Below are positions 9,701 to 20,134 of a stretch of 28,321 nt of DNA, piece after piece. Made by a program: the position numbers and the translations under genes. Position 1 is the stretch's first letter. Each line of letters begins with the position of its first letter. The DNA comes from Trichodelitschia bisporula (Eukaryota; Ascomycota; Dothideomycetes; Phaeotrichales; Phaeotrichaceae), in the NCBI GenBank assembly GCA_010356995.1, contig ML996712.1, forward strand, positions 190,828 through 219,148, given 5' to 3'. The notes beneath the pieces are model-generated. The model was not told the DNA's origin, did no database searches, and was given only the letters and a program-made list of their open reading frames with translations.

Positions 9701-10597
9701 TGGGTAGGTTGCGGGTGGAGGGTGGAGAGGTGGATGATCTCTCTTCGGATGGTGGGGGAGAATATGGAAGCTGATGATTGATGAAGATCGAGAGAGAAGG
9801 GGAGGGCAGTTGATGGTGTTTTCGCAGCGAACGCAGTTCAAGATGCGAATTGTGGTGTTGGTTTTGACTAGGGGGTTGTGTGCGCGTGGTTGTCTCTTGG
9901 GAGGTCTCTCTCTCTCTCTTTCTCTCCTCTCAGCTTTTGGGACTTGTGATTCCGCCTCTTCTTCTGTGCAGCGTCTCCCTTCTCTCTTGCGTCTGCGCCG
10001 ACCAATACCCTTGCAGGGACGGAAGAGGGGGGTGGGATGCACAGACCACGAACCCGACTCCTGATAATCTTGGCGCTTGACACTTCGATTTTGCGTCTCC
10101 TCCTGTCTTTTTCCGCCGATGATCTTGTGCAAGCTCAAAGAAAGGCGAGCGGATATAAACTCAGAGGGCTGGACGACAATGAATCGCTCAGATCTCTTTT
10201 CTCTCACTCGTCGCTCTGCTCTCTTGCTGCATGAGATGATTGGGGGAGTTGGCGGTGTGCAGCATCCCTCTCCCCCCATCCCCATCCCCATCCCCAATCC
10301 ATCCCCCTTCCCCCCCCCACTCCACCTCCCAATTCGCCGCTTTCAGCCTGTGCCATTCGCCAATCACTCCTGCAGCAGCAACTAGCTAATCGCCCGCTTC
10401 ATCCACCGTCGCCTTCAATGAAGCCAGAGACAAAGAAGTCGCTATTGGCATACAGTATCGCTGGGTCAGCTACCATCAGCAGCTGGTACTCCAGCTGGCG
10501 AAGCAGCTCCCAAGCCTCATGAACATGCCATCCCTGCAGCGAACGTGGAAGTCGCCCGTTTTCTTCTGCATCAAAGCCCAAAGCAGAGGATGAGGCT

Positions 10598-10634
10598 ATC
10601 TGCTAGTCACATCTGCTAGTCACATCTGCTAGTC
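10598..10634 (+). repeat. 13-bp tandem repeat (ATCTGCTAGTCAC) x 2.8
   Basis: Units at 10598-10610 and 10611-10623 are identical, and 10624-10634 is a perfect partial third. The identity suggests recent slippage. No gene overlaps it. Confidence 0.9.
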
Positions 10635-12531
10635 GAAACATCGGTTTTGAAGGCCGGCCCGAGCATGAGATGCGTCAAATGCATCACATCCGGGCCCATG
10701 ATTGATGCGCCTGTCCAAAGGCTTGACTCTCACGACTCTCGAGCCCACGCCGCATGAACCACGCCCAGTCCACCGTGTCAAACGAAACTCCGCGGCGGTG
10801 TTTGGATGCAGTCTTCCCCCACATCTCATCCACTCCTTTCCCGCATCTCATTCCATATGCCACTATCACCTTCATCCCGACTCACCATGAACACCGACTC
10901 AGTCCCCTAGCAGCAACGGCGCGCGCGGCAATAAGCACACGACGATCGCACCAGCGAACCGCCTCGCCGACCGCCTTGCTTCCGGCCCTGCACGAAGCAC
11001 CCGCTTTCGCACGCGAAATATGTATCAATATGTACTCTGCACAGCCAGAATCACACAGCACAGGACTCGTACCTACTGCGTAGTCTCTTCCCGCTATCCG
11101 CCATGATATGGCACGTTGTCAGCACCACAACCCGGCCCGGGGCTTATCGCATCCCCGCGCCGGACCTTCATCCGGTGCGAAAGCCCGCCGGCACACCCCG
11201 GGAGTAGACGCAGGGATGCTTCTGCGGGCAACGGAGTCGCAAACACTGTGCCCTCGGCGGCACGGCTTGCATTTGCGGTGCGGTGGAGCATGCATATCGC
11301 CCTTGAGCCGTGTGTTGTTTGCGAGGCGGCATAGCTTTAAAGATGTTCACCCAAGGCAGCGAAGCATCAACACCTCCCTCGCCGCACTTGAAAATCCCTA
11401 ACCGCCGTCTCCACGTTGGGGGGGAGCCCATCATCACAAGCAAAATGTCTCGCAGCGAAACACCACACCCGCCGTACCGCACCGTACCGTACCGTGCCCG
11501 CTTCCATTCGCGCTTCTAGGGTACGCGCCCGTTCGCTTCGCGCAACGAGAAACAACGCCATCCAAGCCGCCGGCCCACGATGCGGCCCCCTGGCCAGGCG
11601 GTGGCGTGAGGCGCTGCTGCAGAATGCAATGCGCCGCGCCGACGCGGGCCTGCAGCGCGCATCCTGAGCTCCGGGCGCGGCGGCGGGAGGGGGCTGGGTT
11701 CGGTTGGCGGGCCGGATGGACGAGGGGTGGCGCGAGTTTGCTGGCAAACTTGAAGACGGTTTCCACGTGGGACATCAAGTTGCAGGTCGAGTATCGTTTC
11801 ACGGATGCAGGGCCACGCTGAATGCGGGGTGTGGCCGAGAGGCAGTTTGGCCAGCGCGCAGAGGTTCTGGTCCTGATTCGAGACGTGCAGGACTCGAGGA
11901 ATGTGGACTCGGTCGTCGCTTCGGACGTCGGCTGACGCGCCTGTACGATTCGTGTACCGTCGGAGGCGAGGGAGATACCCGTATGGCAACGGCTTTTGGC
12001 GCGGATTGCGGGGATTGGCCGGGGGGGCTGTCTAGGTGGGGATATTGGGGTTTGAGGGGACGACCAATGCGGGGTAGGCAATCTGGAATCCTGGAATACG
12101 GCTTCACGACTGTGTCCAGATCGAGTGGAGCGCAAGACTCGCCTTCAGCTGAGATCAGCTGCCCGGCGATCAATATGACGTGACTGTCGAATCGAAACAT
12201 TGGATCTTGCGATCCATGGCCGATCTCTCTACTCGCTTGCTCGCCTTGCTCTCCTTCACTTCATACGAGAAAGACGGGTGTGCCGACTCTATATGCTAAC
12301 CGCTACAACATAGGAAGAAGAGAGATAGCCATGCAGGAAAGCTTTAGAGATCCGTTCGCCTCAAACCTTTACATATCCAGCGTCTAGGTATTGTGCGCCG
12401 GAAGCCTCATCTCACCCATCCCACCTTCCTCTTCCAGATGAAACCCTCCCTTGTAGATGTACATGATCATGCGCTTCTCGCTCCAGTATTTTCCGCAGTC
12501 CTCAAGTCACTGTACAGAGTAAGAGATCAGC

Positions 12532-13516
12532 CTACGCATCCGCATCCGACCCGTCACTCTCGTCCTCACCCTCCTTGTTTATGCGCCGCCCCTGCACCTC
12601 CTTCTCCACACGCGACACCAGGCTTTCGATAAACTCGCGGTCTCTCCCCACCAGCGTCACCGTGTTATGCTTCTTTCCCCACCGCGGATAGCTCCCCACC
12701 TTGACCCCGCGCGGCTCGACTTCCTTTGCCAGCGCCGTCAGGAACTCCGCTACGGCGCTCTCGGCCAGCGGCGTCGAGATGAGCACGCGGTACGACGCTC
12801 CGTTCGGATCCACCAGACGCGGCAGCAACAGCGGTTTGAACTCATCAAGGAGACGCTCAAACAGACGCGGCACGCCAGGTAGGATGTGTACGTTGCCATT
12901 GACGATAGCGAGCGGGATCCACAGGTCCTCTGCGACGAAGACGGCCTGCTCTTCCAGCGGCCGCGCAGGGTCGATGGGAATCTCCACCATACGCCGCTTA
13001 GCGGCCAGGGCGGGCGATTCAGTGACCCAGTCGAAGTTGGGCTGCGACTTGTGCGGCTTCGACAGCCGCTGCATGCGCACCCATGCCCCGTCGTGGAGTG
13101 TGAGGGGCAGGTTGAAGGCTTTGGCGATGGAGGAGTATGTGATGTCGTCGTGTGTCGGGCCTATGCCGCCGCTAGTGCACACAAAGTCGTAGTTCTTGGA
13201 CATGCGGCGCACGCACTCGATTATGTCGGCTTCATCGTCGGGGATGACCTCGATGCGCTTGAGGTCGATGCCGAGGTTGAAGCAGAACTTTGCGAAGTAG
13301 GCCGAGTTTGTGTCAACGGTCTAGTATGGTGAGCATTGCCTTAAGGATGTAGCTTGACCGGCGCACCTTGCCGCCGAGTACTTCATCCCCGATGATGAGA
13401 CACGCGGCCGTGTGGATCTTCTTGCTCGCCATGGGCGCTGCTGCGGCGGAGACGTGAGCGTAGTTGGGGAGCGGGCGAGTGAGATGGCGTGCCAGTTGAT
13501 GGAGACGGGCAAACAT
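12532..13516 (-). CDS. Molybdopterin-binding (MoCF_biosynth/CinA-like) domain protein, possibly mitochondrial
   Basis: Exons 13516-13367 and 13320-12532 join across a 46-nt intron into 312 residues. The domain begins KKIHTAACLIIGDEVLGGK, continues TVDTNSAYFAKFCFNLGIDL, and has the diagnostic TSGGIGPTHDDIT loop of the MoCF_biosynth fold, followed by a CinA/FLAD1-type extension (VHILPGVPRLFERLLDEFK). In this family the domain binds molybdopterin-like or FAD/nucleotide substrates; in eukaryotes it occurs alone or fused to FAD synthase. No PAPS-reductase (FAD synthase) domain follows, so the likely role is a stand-alone pyrophosphatase- or hydrolase-like protein, unproven. The first 28 residues (MFARLHQLARHLTRPLPNYA...) are basic and amphipathic, like a mitochondrial presequence; a second in-frame start, MASKK (M29), could give a cytosolic form. 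The C-terminus is acidic. Confidence 0.85.
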
Positions 13517-14226
13517 GAGTGGCGTGTTGGTTTATAGGGTCGTGGAGTTCTCCTCGAGCACCTGTTCTCACGCCAGCCGCCTGACGGCATCGGGTTCGGC
13601 TGCCATGTGCCGGTTGCGGGGGATGTTGGAGATCGGGGCTTGGCATCGCATATCGGACCCGGATGGACACGAAGACGAACGCCATGCGCTGCATCCTTGG
13701 TTATCTCAATCTTGGTCGGTCTATCATTGCTTCAAAGCGAGTTGAAGCTTTGACTCATGGATTGACGGTCCGGCATCTGACGAACTATGCAGCAATCTGA
13801 CTTTGACGAGAGTAGACATGGGCGATATTCATCTACCTCAATGCACCTTGTGTTGGACTCAATTGACGACTGAATGGTGCGATCATGCTCAAGTGCCCAT
13901 GAAGTAAGCTTGACCTATACGAACACGCCTGGTTGCTTGTAAGGGAGGCAGAGACGGCTCTGCAAGCGAAGAGGCAAGTTAACCAACGAAGAGGCGGACA
14001 GCTATCCGCTCACCAGGTCCAATATTGTATTCAGCTGGCAAGAAGAAGATTCTGCAATTGGATACTTCGCAGCTTTGCAGTTGGTGCAGTTTTAGGGAGC
14101 TCAAATATGTCCAACATCTTCGGCGTGCTCTGTATGATTTCGAGCGTGGTGTACCATCTCTGCCATCCCGTCGATATTTTGTCCACGATATATGTACATG
14201 GCCGCTCTTGCAGTCCTCTTTATCGC
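13517..14226. other. Intergenic stretch, nothing recognised
   Basis: Upstream side of the molybdopterin-domain gene and downstream side of the small membrane-protein gene. A 186-codon plus-strand frame (13933-14493) overlaps the latter gene antisense and shows no family motif. Confidence 0.5.
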
Positions 14227-14586
14227 CTACTCTTCGGAATCTCCTTTTCGCGCTATGCGAATCGGCAATGCCCCTCCCTCGTCCCGCTTGAATCCAAGAA
14301 CCTGTCCTACGAGCCCGCCGGGCTTGGGCACGGGACACTCGCGCTTCCGCTCTGCAGCCATACCAGCCACAGCCTCCGGATCAGGCTCATTATCGGCGCC
14401 TTCGGCCGGTTTTATCCTTCTGCGACGGCGACGTGGAGCATTGGGGTCGTCGGTCTCGGCAAGGGCGTGGAGGGGCACAGGACAGGGGAGTAGATGCGGT
14501 ACACCCACCACGAGGAAGGATAGTGCGAGCGTGCTGGTGAAGAGGGAAAGCGTGAGGTGCGAGCGGGGGTGGAGAGCTGGAGGCAT
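14227..14586 (-). CDS. Small predicted single-pass membrane protein, conserved-fungal-like
   Basis: A 119-residue intronless frame. Residues about 11-36 are hydrophobic (LTLSLFTSTLALSFLVVGVP followed by HLLPCPVP), consistent with a signal anchor or one membrane helix. This is followed by an acidic turn, a run of six arginines (52-57), a charged linker, and ECPVPKPGG (83-91) leading into LVGQVLGFKRDE. The ordered layout (helix, poly-Arg, ECPVPKPGG box) differs from the random-looking frames around it and is reminiscent of short uncharacterised fungal proteins, but I cannot attach a function. It is divergently arranged with the PP4 gene about 670 bp away, so they may share a promoter region. 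The plus-strand frame over it (13933-14493) lacks features. Confidence 0.6.
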   Translation of the reverse strand: MPPALHPRSHLTLSLFTSTLALSFLVVGVPHLLPCPVPLHALAETDDPNAPRRRRRRIKPAEGADNEPDPEAVAGMAAERKRECPVPKPGGLVGQVLGFKRDEGGALPIRIARKGDSEE

Positions 14587-15259
14587 CGTGGGCGGAGGGA
14601 GCTGAATCGAAACGGTATATCGCGCGAGTGTTGGGGAGTTGAGGGGCTACGAAGCCCGCATTGGAGTCTGCGAAGCCTGGAGTCAGCTACGTGATTATGC
14701 AATTGAGTTCAGCAACTGGCGGAGCTCACCTGAGTAGAGTCGGCAATGTCGAGATCCACGGAAGTCGCCGGTCGATAGAGCTTTGGTGGTGTTGGAAGTC
14801 GAGCCGTGGCCAGCATGCTGCTTGCCGGATCGGCCCGACTTTTGCAGGCCAGGATTTTCTCCAACCCCGGAGGGTGTGGCTGGTGAGGGCACGGACCCCT
14901 TGGACAGGTCCCGCGTGTGGCGCGACAACTTCAAGTTTGCCGCCTGCCGCGCGCACTCTTTCCCTTTAGAGTAGTGACCGATTACAACATTGCATCCATC
15001 TGAAGTCTCCTCTTTTATTCGATCTAATCTAGCGTCTGATATTTATCCTGTTGTCACCCGCTGGTACTTCACATACACGCCCATTCCACCGGAATCGTCG
15101 TCGTTTCGAATAGTTGCCGCCGCGCCTCCATAGCTATCCATTCGCCCCCACAAGCCGAAGCACCCACCTCCGTTGCAACTCGTGGCCACCTACGTCGTAC
15201 CGCTCTTACCTGGAGAACCGCGCATAGGTGGGGCTTGAGCTTCCAGGCCCTCCGCCACC
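14587..15259. promoter_or_regulatory. Divergent intergenic region between small membrane protein and PP4
   Basis: Contains the upstream sequences of two divergently transcribed genes. The PP4 start codon sits in a strong context (CGCCACCATGAG at 15252-15263). No further motif is claimed. Confidence 0.4.
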
Positions 15260-16696
15260 ATGAGTGATCTCGACAAGTGAGGTCCCACCCCCATCGTCGT
15301 GAGTGGCGCTAACCGCCCACAGAGCTATCGAGCAGCTGCGCCATTGCCGGCCGATTCCAGAGGTACAGGTACGGGAACTGTGTCTTAAGGCACGCGAGAT
15401 CTTGATAGAGGAGGGTAATGTGGTGCATGTAGATGCACCTGTGACGGTACGCTTGGGACGAGCGCCGGGAACGACGCGGGTGATAAGTTGGCACTGACGA
15501 TGCCAGATATGCGGCGACATCCACGGCCAATTTCACGACCTCATGGAGCTCTTCCGAGTGGGCGGTGATGTGCCCGAGACAAGTTATCTCTTCATGGGTA
15601 TGCTGCGCATCGACTCTGGTGAGGAGTACCACGCTGACGCGGGCAGGCGACTTTGTCGACCGCGGCTTCTACTCGCTCGAGTCATTTCTTCTTCTTCTCT
15701 GTCTCAAAGTGCGGTATCCCGATCGAATCACGCTCATTCGCGGCAATCACGAATCGAGGCAGATCACAACGGTGTATGGCTTCTACGATGAATGTCTCCG
15801 GAAATACGGCAGCGCAAACGTGTGGAGGTACGGCACCGGTACGGCTGTTTGGCCTAGCTGACGTACGCAGATATTGCTGCGAAGTGTTTGACCATCTCGC
15901 CCTAGCCGCCCTGGTGACAGGCGCCGCAACAAGCCTCGAGCCTACGCCGGCCGACTGGGTCGACACCGCAGTAGCGACTGACCCTTCTCCGGGTGCCGAA
16001 CTTGAGCTTGAGATTCTCAACGCAGACGGGCAGATTCTGAGTCGCTATCAGCGTCCTCAACAGGACGGTACGGACTCGGAAAGCCTAGCGCCCTGCGCAC
16101 CGTCTTCAGTAGGGCACAGCGGACCGCCAGGTTCTGGAGCAGCCGGGTCGGGCGCGGCGACGCAACAGGGCGGTGCCATTTTTTGCGTGCACGGGGGTCT
16201 GAGCCCGCTCATCGACTCGATCGACAAGATTCGGCTGTTGGACCGCAAGCAGGAGGTGCCGCACGAGGGCGCCATGTGCGACTTGCTGTGGTCGGACCCG
16301 GACGACATTGACGGCTGGGGCCTATCGCCGCGCGGCGCAGGATTTCTTTTCGGCGGCGACATCGTCAAGTGCTTCAACTACCGCAACGACATTTCACTCA
16401 TTGCGCGCGCACATCAGCTCGTCATGGAGGGCTTCAAGGAGATGTTCGACAGCCGGATCGTGACTGTGTGGTCGGCGCCCAACTACTGCTACCGCTGCGG
16501 CAACGTCGCTGCCATCCTTGAGCTCGGCGAGGACGGGTCGAACGCGGGATTCGCGCCACGGAGCAATGGTGACGTTGGGCGGAAGTCCGATCGTGGACGT
16601 ATGGGGCCCGGGCGGCGGTACCGCGTGTTCGAAGCGGCGCCGCAGGTGGCGCGGGGGATGCCAGCGAAGAAGCCGGCTGCGGACTACTTTTTGTAG
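15260..16696 (+). CDS. pph3: Serine/threonine protein phosphatase PP4 catalytic subunit, 5 exons
   Basis: Exons 15260-15276, 15323-15446, 15507-15597, 15647-15827 and 15871-16696 join through four introns of 43-60 nt into 412 residues in frame. PPP-family motifs are all present: GDIHG (about residue 50), GDFVDRG (about 77), RGNHESRQ, and CVHGGLSP, with the metal-binding Asp, His and Asn residues, then [11 protein letters not shown] and the C-terminal DYFL whose last Leu is carboxymethylated in PP2A-like enzymes. [37 protein letters not shown] and EAAPQ...KKPAADYFL favour PP4 (Pph3) over PP2A and PP6. It dephosphorylates gamma-H2A and checkpoint or nutrient-signalling targets in complex with Psy2/Psy4-type subunits. 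At 412 residues it is about 100 longer than the animal and yeast forms, mainly from an 84-residue insertion after LALAALV (about 153-236) and a Gly/Arg-rich loop before the C-terminus. Confidence 0.95.
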
Positions 16697-17703
16697 AGAC
16701 CTGGTGGGTTGGGATATGGCTGATGTCTGGATGGGTTCGAGCGTTTGTAATGATACCACTGTCGGGGTTTTTCTTTGTTGCGGGTGATATGGGTAGTGTA
16801 GGTGACGTACTCTGGCGTCGGTATGTGTTGGCTATCATCTCATGCAGACTTGACAGTTATACGTATATGCCCCATCTTCTGGTGGTAAGTCTGTTCACGA
16901 CGTCCGGAGTGTCAAAATGCTTCATGTGCTTCTGGCCTTGTGCCTTTGATCGAAGCCCGCCAGAGACCGCAGCTACGTCCTTCGGGCGAATCTGGAAACG
17001 CTACCATATCAATCCTGCGTAAGGCTCTGGCAGTATCTCTATGTCCTTTCAAAAATTGGATAACCCTGGATTGTCATTCACATTATCTCTCCGATAATTG
17101 GACGAATCGTCGTTTTCCTTCCATCGGAGGAGTCTAGCCCGCATTCCATTTAACTTTGTATCCGACGGGATAGTCTCGATCATGTTGAAACAAGCTTTGG
17201 ATCCGTGCTTGATTGGGATGATGCTAGATTCCTATCTCTATTAATTTAGGACAACGGTCCATCCGGACTGAGATGGTAAATAGCTCTGATTATTCCTTTC
17301 TTCTTGTTCCAACAGTCTCTGTCCGATCCAAGAGTGAATCATCCCTGTTGACGCGGACCGAAGTGCCCTCATTTTCGCTGGTCTTCTTCATAATTTTTCA
17401 CCTCGCCCGATTGAATTGAACGGCATCCACCAGACCCCAACGGGGCCAGAAGAGCGTTTCATGATAACTAAAACGGATCAGAGATGACGGCCAATTTATC
17501 AAGCATGGGGCAGCGATGCCAGCTTAGCTTCACGCACCAAAAAGGGCGCTCTCCGCGCTAAATTGGTTCGGCCAGACCCTCTGGATCATATTGTTCATCT
17601 CAGCCTCACGTCAGGCTTTACCTCAACTTCACTTCCTCACGTCGACCGGCAGAGTACCAAGAATGTCATTAAGTTACCGTCTATCGTCATAACCTTCAAT
17701 TCT
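16697..17703. other. 1-kb intergenic region between convergent genes
   Basis: Separates the 3' ends of PP4 (plus) and the permease (minus). Composition is more AT-rich than the surroundings, especially 17000-17450, and no coding similarity or terminal repeats are seen. It may hold long 3' UTRs or a fully decayed insertion. Confidence 0.45.
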
Positions 17704-19379
17704 CTAGAGCATAAACATGAACCGCTCCTCCGATGCCTCCCTCCCCTCCAACAACTCCACTCCCTCCTCCCCTTGATCCCCAACCACCATCTCCGCCCGA
17801 ATCCGGGCATTCTCCCTCCGCAGCAGAGTCCGCAAACCCCACGCTAGACACCCTGCCAGCGCCATGAACCCAGCACACACCGCCGTCCCCCGCAGATACA
17901 GCGGCCCATCCGTCGACGGATACAACCGCGTCCCGAGCAGCGGCCCGCACTGCCCGATATACTGCAGCAACGCGACGCCTGCCCCTCGCCCAGCGTCAGA
18001 GGCTTGGTTATTCAGCGTCCAGGTCAAAATCAGCGTGACGCAGCTGAAGAAGCCGCTCGCCGCGGGATACACGGCGAGGTAGCGCAGCGCGTTGGGCAGT
18101 CCGAGCCAGGCACACAGGAACATGGTGGTGTAGCCGGCACACGCTAGGCCGGCGTGGAGAATGATGAAGGGGGAGCGGGCGCGGGCGCGGTCTGATGCGT
18201 GTGCCGTGAGGAGGACGGTGAAGAATGCGACCATATATGGTGGGGCGGACATGGCCTGCGAGGCGAGGGGGGAGAAGCCCATCTCATGGATGATGGTGGG
18301 CAAAAAGACGGGGAGGGAGGAAAAGGCGACGTTGCAGGAGAAGAACATGAACTGGATGGTCAGGGATATACGATCCACATGTGTCCGAGACTTACCGCTG
18401 TCATCCAGCTCTTCGGGTCCCGGATCGTGGCCAGGATCTCCTGCAGCTTGACGCTGTGCCCGTGGGATTCCTCCTTCTGTCCACGAAGCCGCATGACAGC
18501 CACGCGCCGCTCGCGCGGCGTCAGGAACGCAGCCGAATCGGGGCCATCAGGCAGCGCCCTCCAGACGTACACGGCAACGAGCACGCTGGGAAAGCCCTCG
18601 ACGAGGAACAGCGCGCGCCATGGGGCTATACCGACACCCTGCGCCGTCCAGGTGATGAGCCACGCGATGGCGCTGGCAAAACTGGTCGCCAGAGGAGACG
18701 CGGAAATGAAGACGCCGACGCGGCCCGCAAGCTCAGCGCGGCGGAAGAAGAAAGAGAGGTAGAAAGGGACGCCACAGAAAGCGGCTTCCGCAACGCCGAG
18801 CACGGCTCGAAGGATGAGCATTTGCACAAAGGACGTTGTGAGGGCTTGCAGTGAGGCAATGATGCCCCAGGCGAGCACGCAGATGGAGATGTAGATGTGA
18901 GGGGGTACGAGGCGGAACATCAGCGCCATCCACTCGAAGGCGATGTACGAGATGTAGAAGGCCGTCAGGAGCCATTCGTACTGCGGACCCGTCATGCGGA
19001 GGTCCGTTTGGAGGCCAGCGATGCGGGCGTTTCCGATATCTGGACTGTCAGCGTCGGATCGAGAAAGGAGTGAGAAGGGCCGGAGGAGCATACTCGACCG
19101 ATCAAGGAAGCTGAGCAGATAGAGCCCCGCAATGAACAGCACGACGCCGCGATCCATCTTCCGCAACACACGCCGCTCCTCTTCGCCAGTATACATCCCA
19201 TCCAGTTCCTCGCCGCCCTCGACATGCAACTGCTCACGCAGTGCGCGCTTCTCCTTGTCCCCGCGGTCCTCTTCCGCCTCCATTCCTGATAACGTGTCCG
19301 CGTCATCATCCCGTACGGCGCTATACGACGCGCTACTGATGTCGCCTTCATGTCCATGGAGATCGCTATGCATCGGCAT
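17704..19379 (-). CDS. MFS permease of the Dal5/ACS (anion:cation symporter) family, 3 exons
   Basis: Exons 19379-19094, 19039-18396 and 18351-17704 join across 54- and 44-nt introns into 525 residues in frame. After an acidic cytosolic N-terminus of about 75 residues comes KMDRGVVLFIAGLYLLSFLD followed by RSNIGNARIAGLQ, the signature of the Dal5/Tna1/Vht1 group once the first intron is removed. About twelve hydrophobic segments follow (e.g. YISYIAFEWMALMF, ILRAVLGVAEAAFCGVPFYL, FMFFSCNVAFSSLPVFLPTI). A large charged loop (LTPRERRVAVMRLRGQKEE) marks the middle of the protein. Members take up organic anions such as allantoate, nicotinate, pantothenate or biotin with protons at the plasma membrane; the substrate here cannot be read from sequence. 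The C-terminus is hydrophilic and acidic. It lies on the same strand as the mannosidase and the Zn2Cys6 factor. Confidence 0.92.
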
Positions 19380-20134
19380 GTTGGCGACTTTTACGGCGAT
19401 GCTGGTGTTGGCTCGTTGTTTCCGGATGTAAGCTCAACGCGCGCGGCCGTCGCGTCAGAGGCTGTGGCTCAATATAGGCAATCGCGGCGGCGTAGAAGGG
19501 TTTCAATCACCAGCCATCCGTACCAGCGCTCCGCGAGGCTCGAGATCGAGGAAACGATACGGAATAAGCTAAAAAGCGGGGATGGGGAATCGCTAGCTTC
19601 CGTCGTAGTGCTGGTGCGGAGTGGGCCCGGTAACGGTGCGATCGGCCCGCACCCTAGCTCCCGAGGGCGGCGGAGCTTGGCGGTTAGCGGGGTTGGAAGC
19701 CTGAGCGATTATGTGAGAGTGGCAATGGTGAGAATCATGGGAATTCATGACCGTGAAGCTGAAAGCCCTTGAATGTAAACACAACAGATGTATGTAAAGA
19801 CACTGCGTGTTGGAGAGTCTAGATCTAGGCGAGCTAGCAGGGCAACAAGGGTCCGCTTCTAAAGTGTGCGAGAGAGGCTCGGCATGGGTGCGGGACAGGA
19901 ATACCATCAAGAGCAGTACATATTGCAAAAGGAGGCAACCAAACTGTATTGGGCTGTCTCGAATTGCACCACTGCGCATTACGGCAATGTCCAGAGCTGC
20001 ATTTCTATCAGTCGGCTTTGCCGCTTCCTTGCTACCAGTGCACCACAACCAGCCTGTGGGACCGGAATCTAATTGTCCCCCAAACGAACCCGCATACCGT
20101 ACAGAAGAATCCGCCGGAACGCCATGTTATTATC
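19380..20134. other. Intergenic region between permease start and mannosidase stop
   Basis: Upstream sequence of the permease and 3' flank of the GH125 gene. The open frames here (up to 155 codons) are shadows or chance. No repeat or RNA gene was seen. Confidence 0.5.

Larger units (their letters stand above)
9372..12531. other. 3.2-kb stretch without a recognisable gene (includes Ras upstream region)
   Basis: 9372-10300 is the Ras leader/promoter side, with a 16-G run (9685-9700), a CT repeat at about 9905-9930 and C-rich tracts near 10265-10330 (plus strand). 10598-10634 is a 13-bp tandem repeat. 11100-12200 is very GC-rich with overlapping frames on both strands (up to 233 codons, minus, 11434-12135), none of which I can match. 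12200-12531 is the 3' flank of the molybdopterin-domain gene. Confidence 0.4.

Noticed and set aside
11434-12200. Long frames on both strands (159-233 codons)
   Set aside because: High GC suppresses stop codons; compositions are Arg/Pro/Ser-rich with no domain-like pattern.
13933-14493. 186-codon plus-strand frame
   Set aside because: Overlaps the better-supported small membrane-protein gene antisense and has no family motif.
15653-15870. Frame starting at 15653 as an alternative start for the phosphatase
   Set aside because: It reads exon 4 out of frame; the spliced model with five exons restores all PPP motifs.
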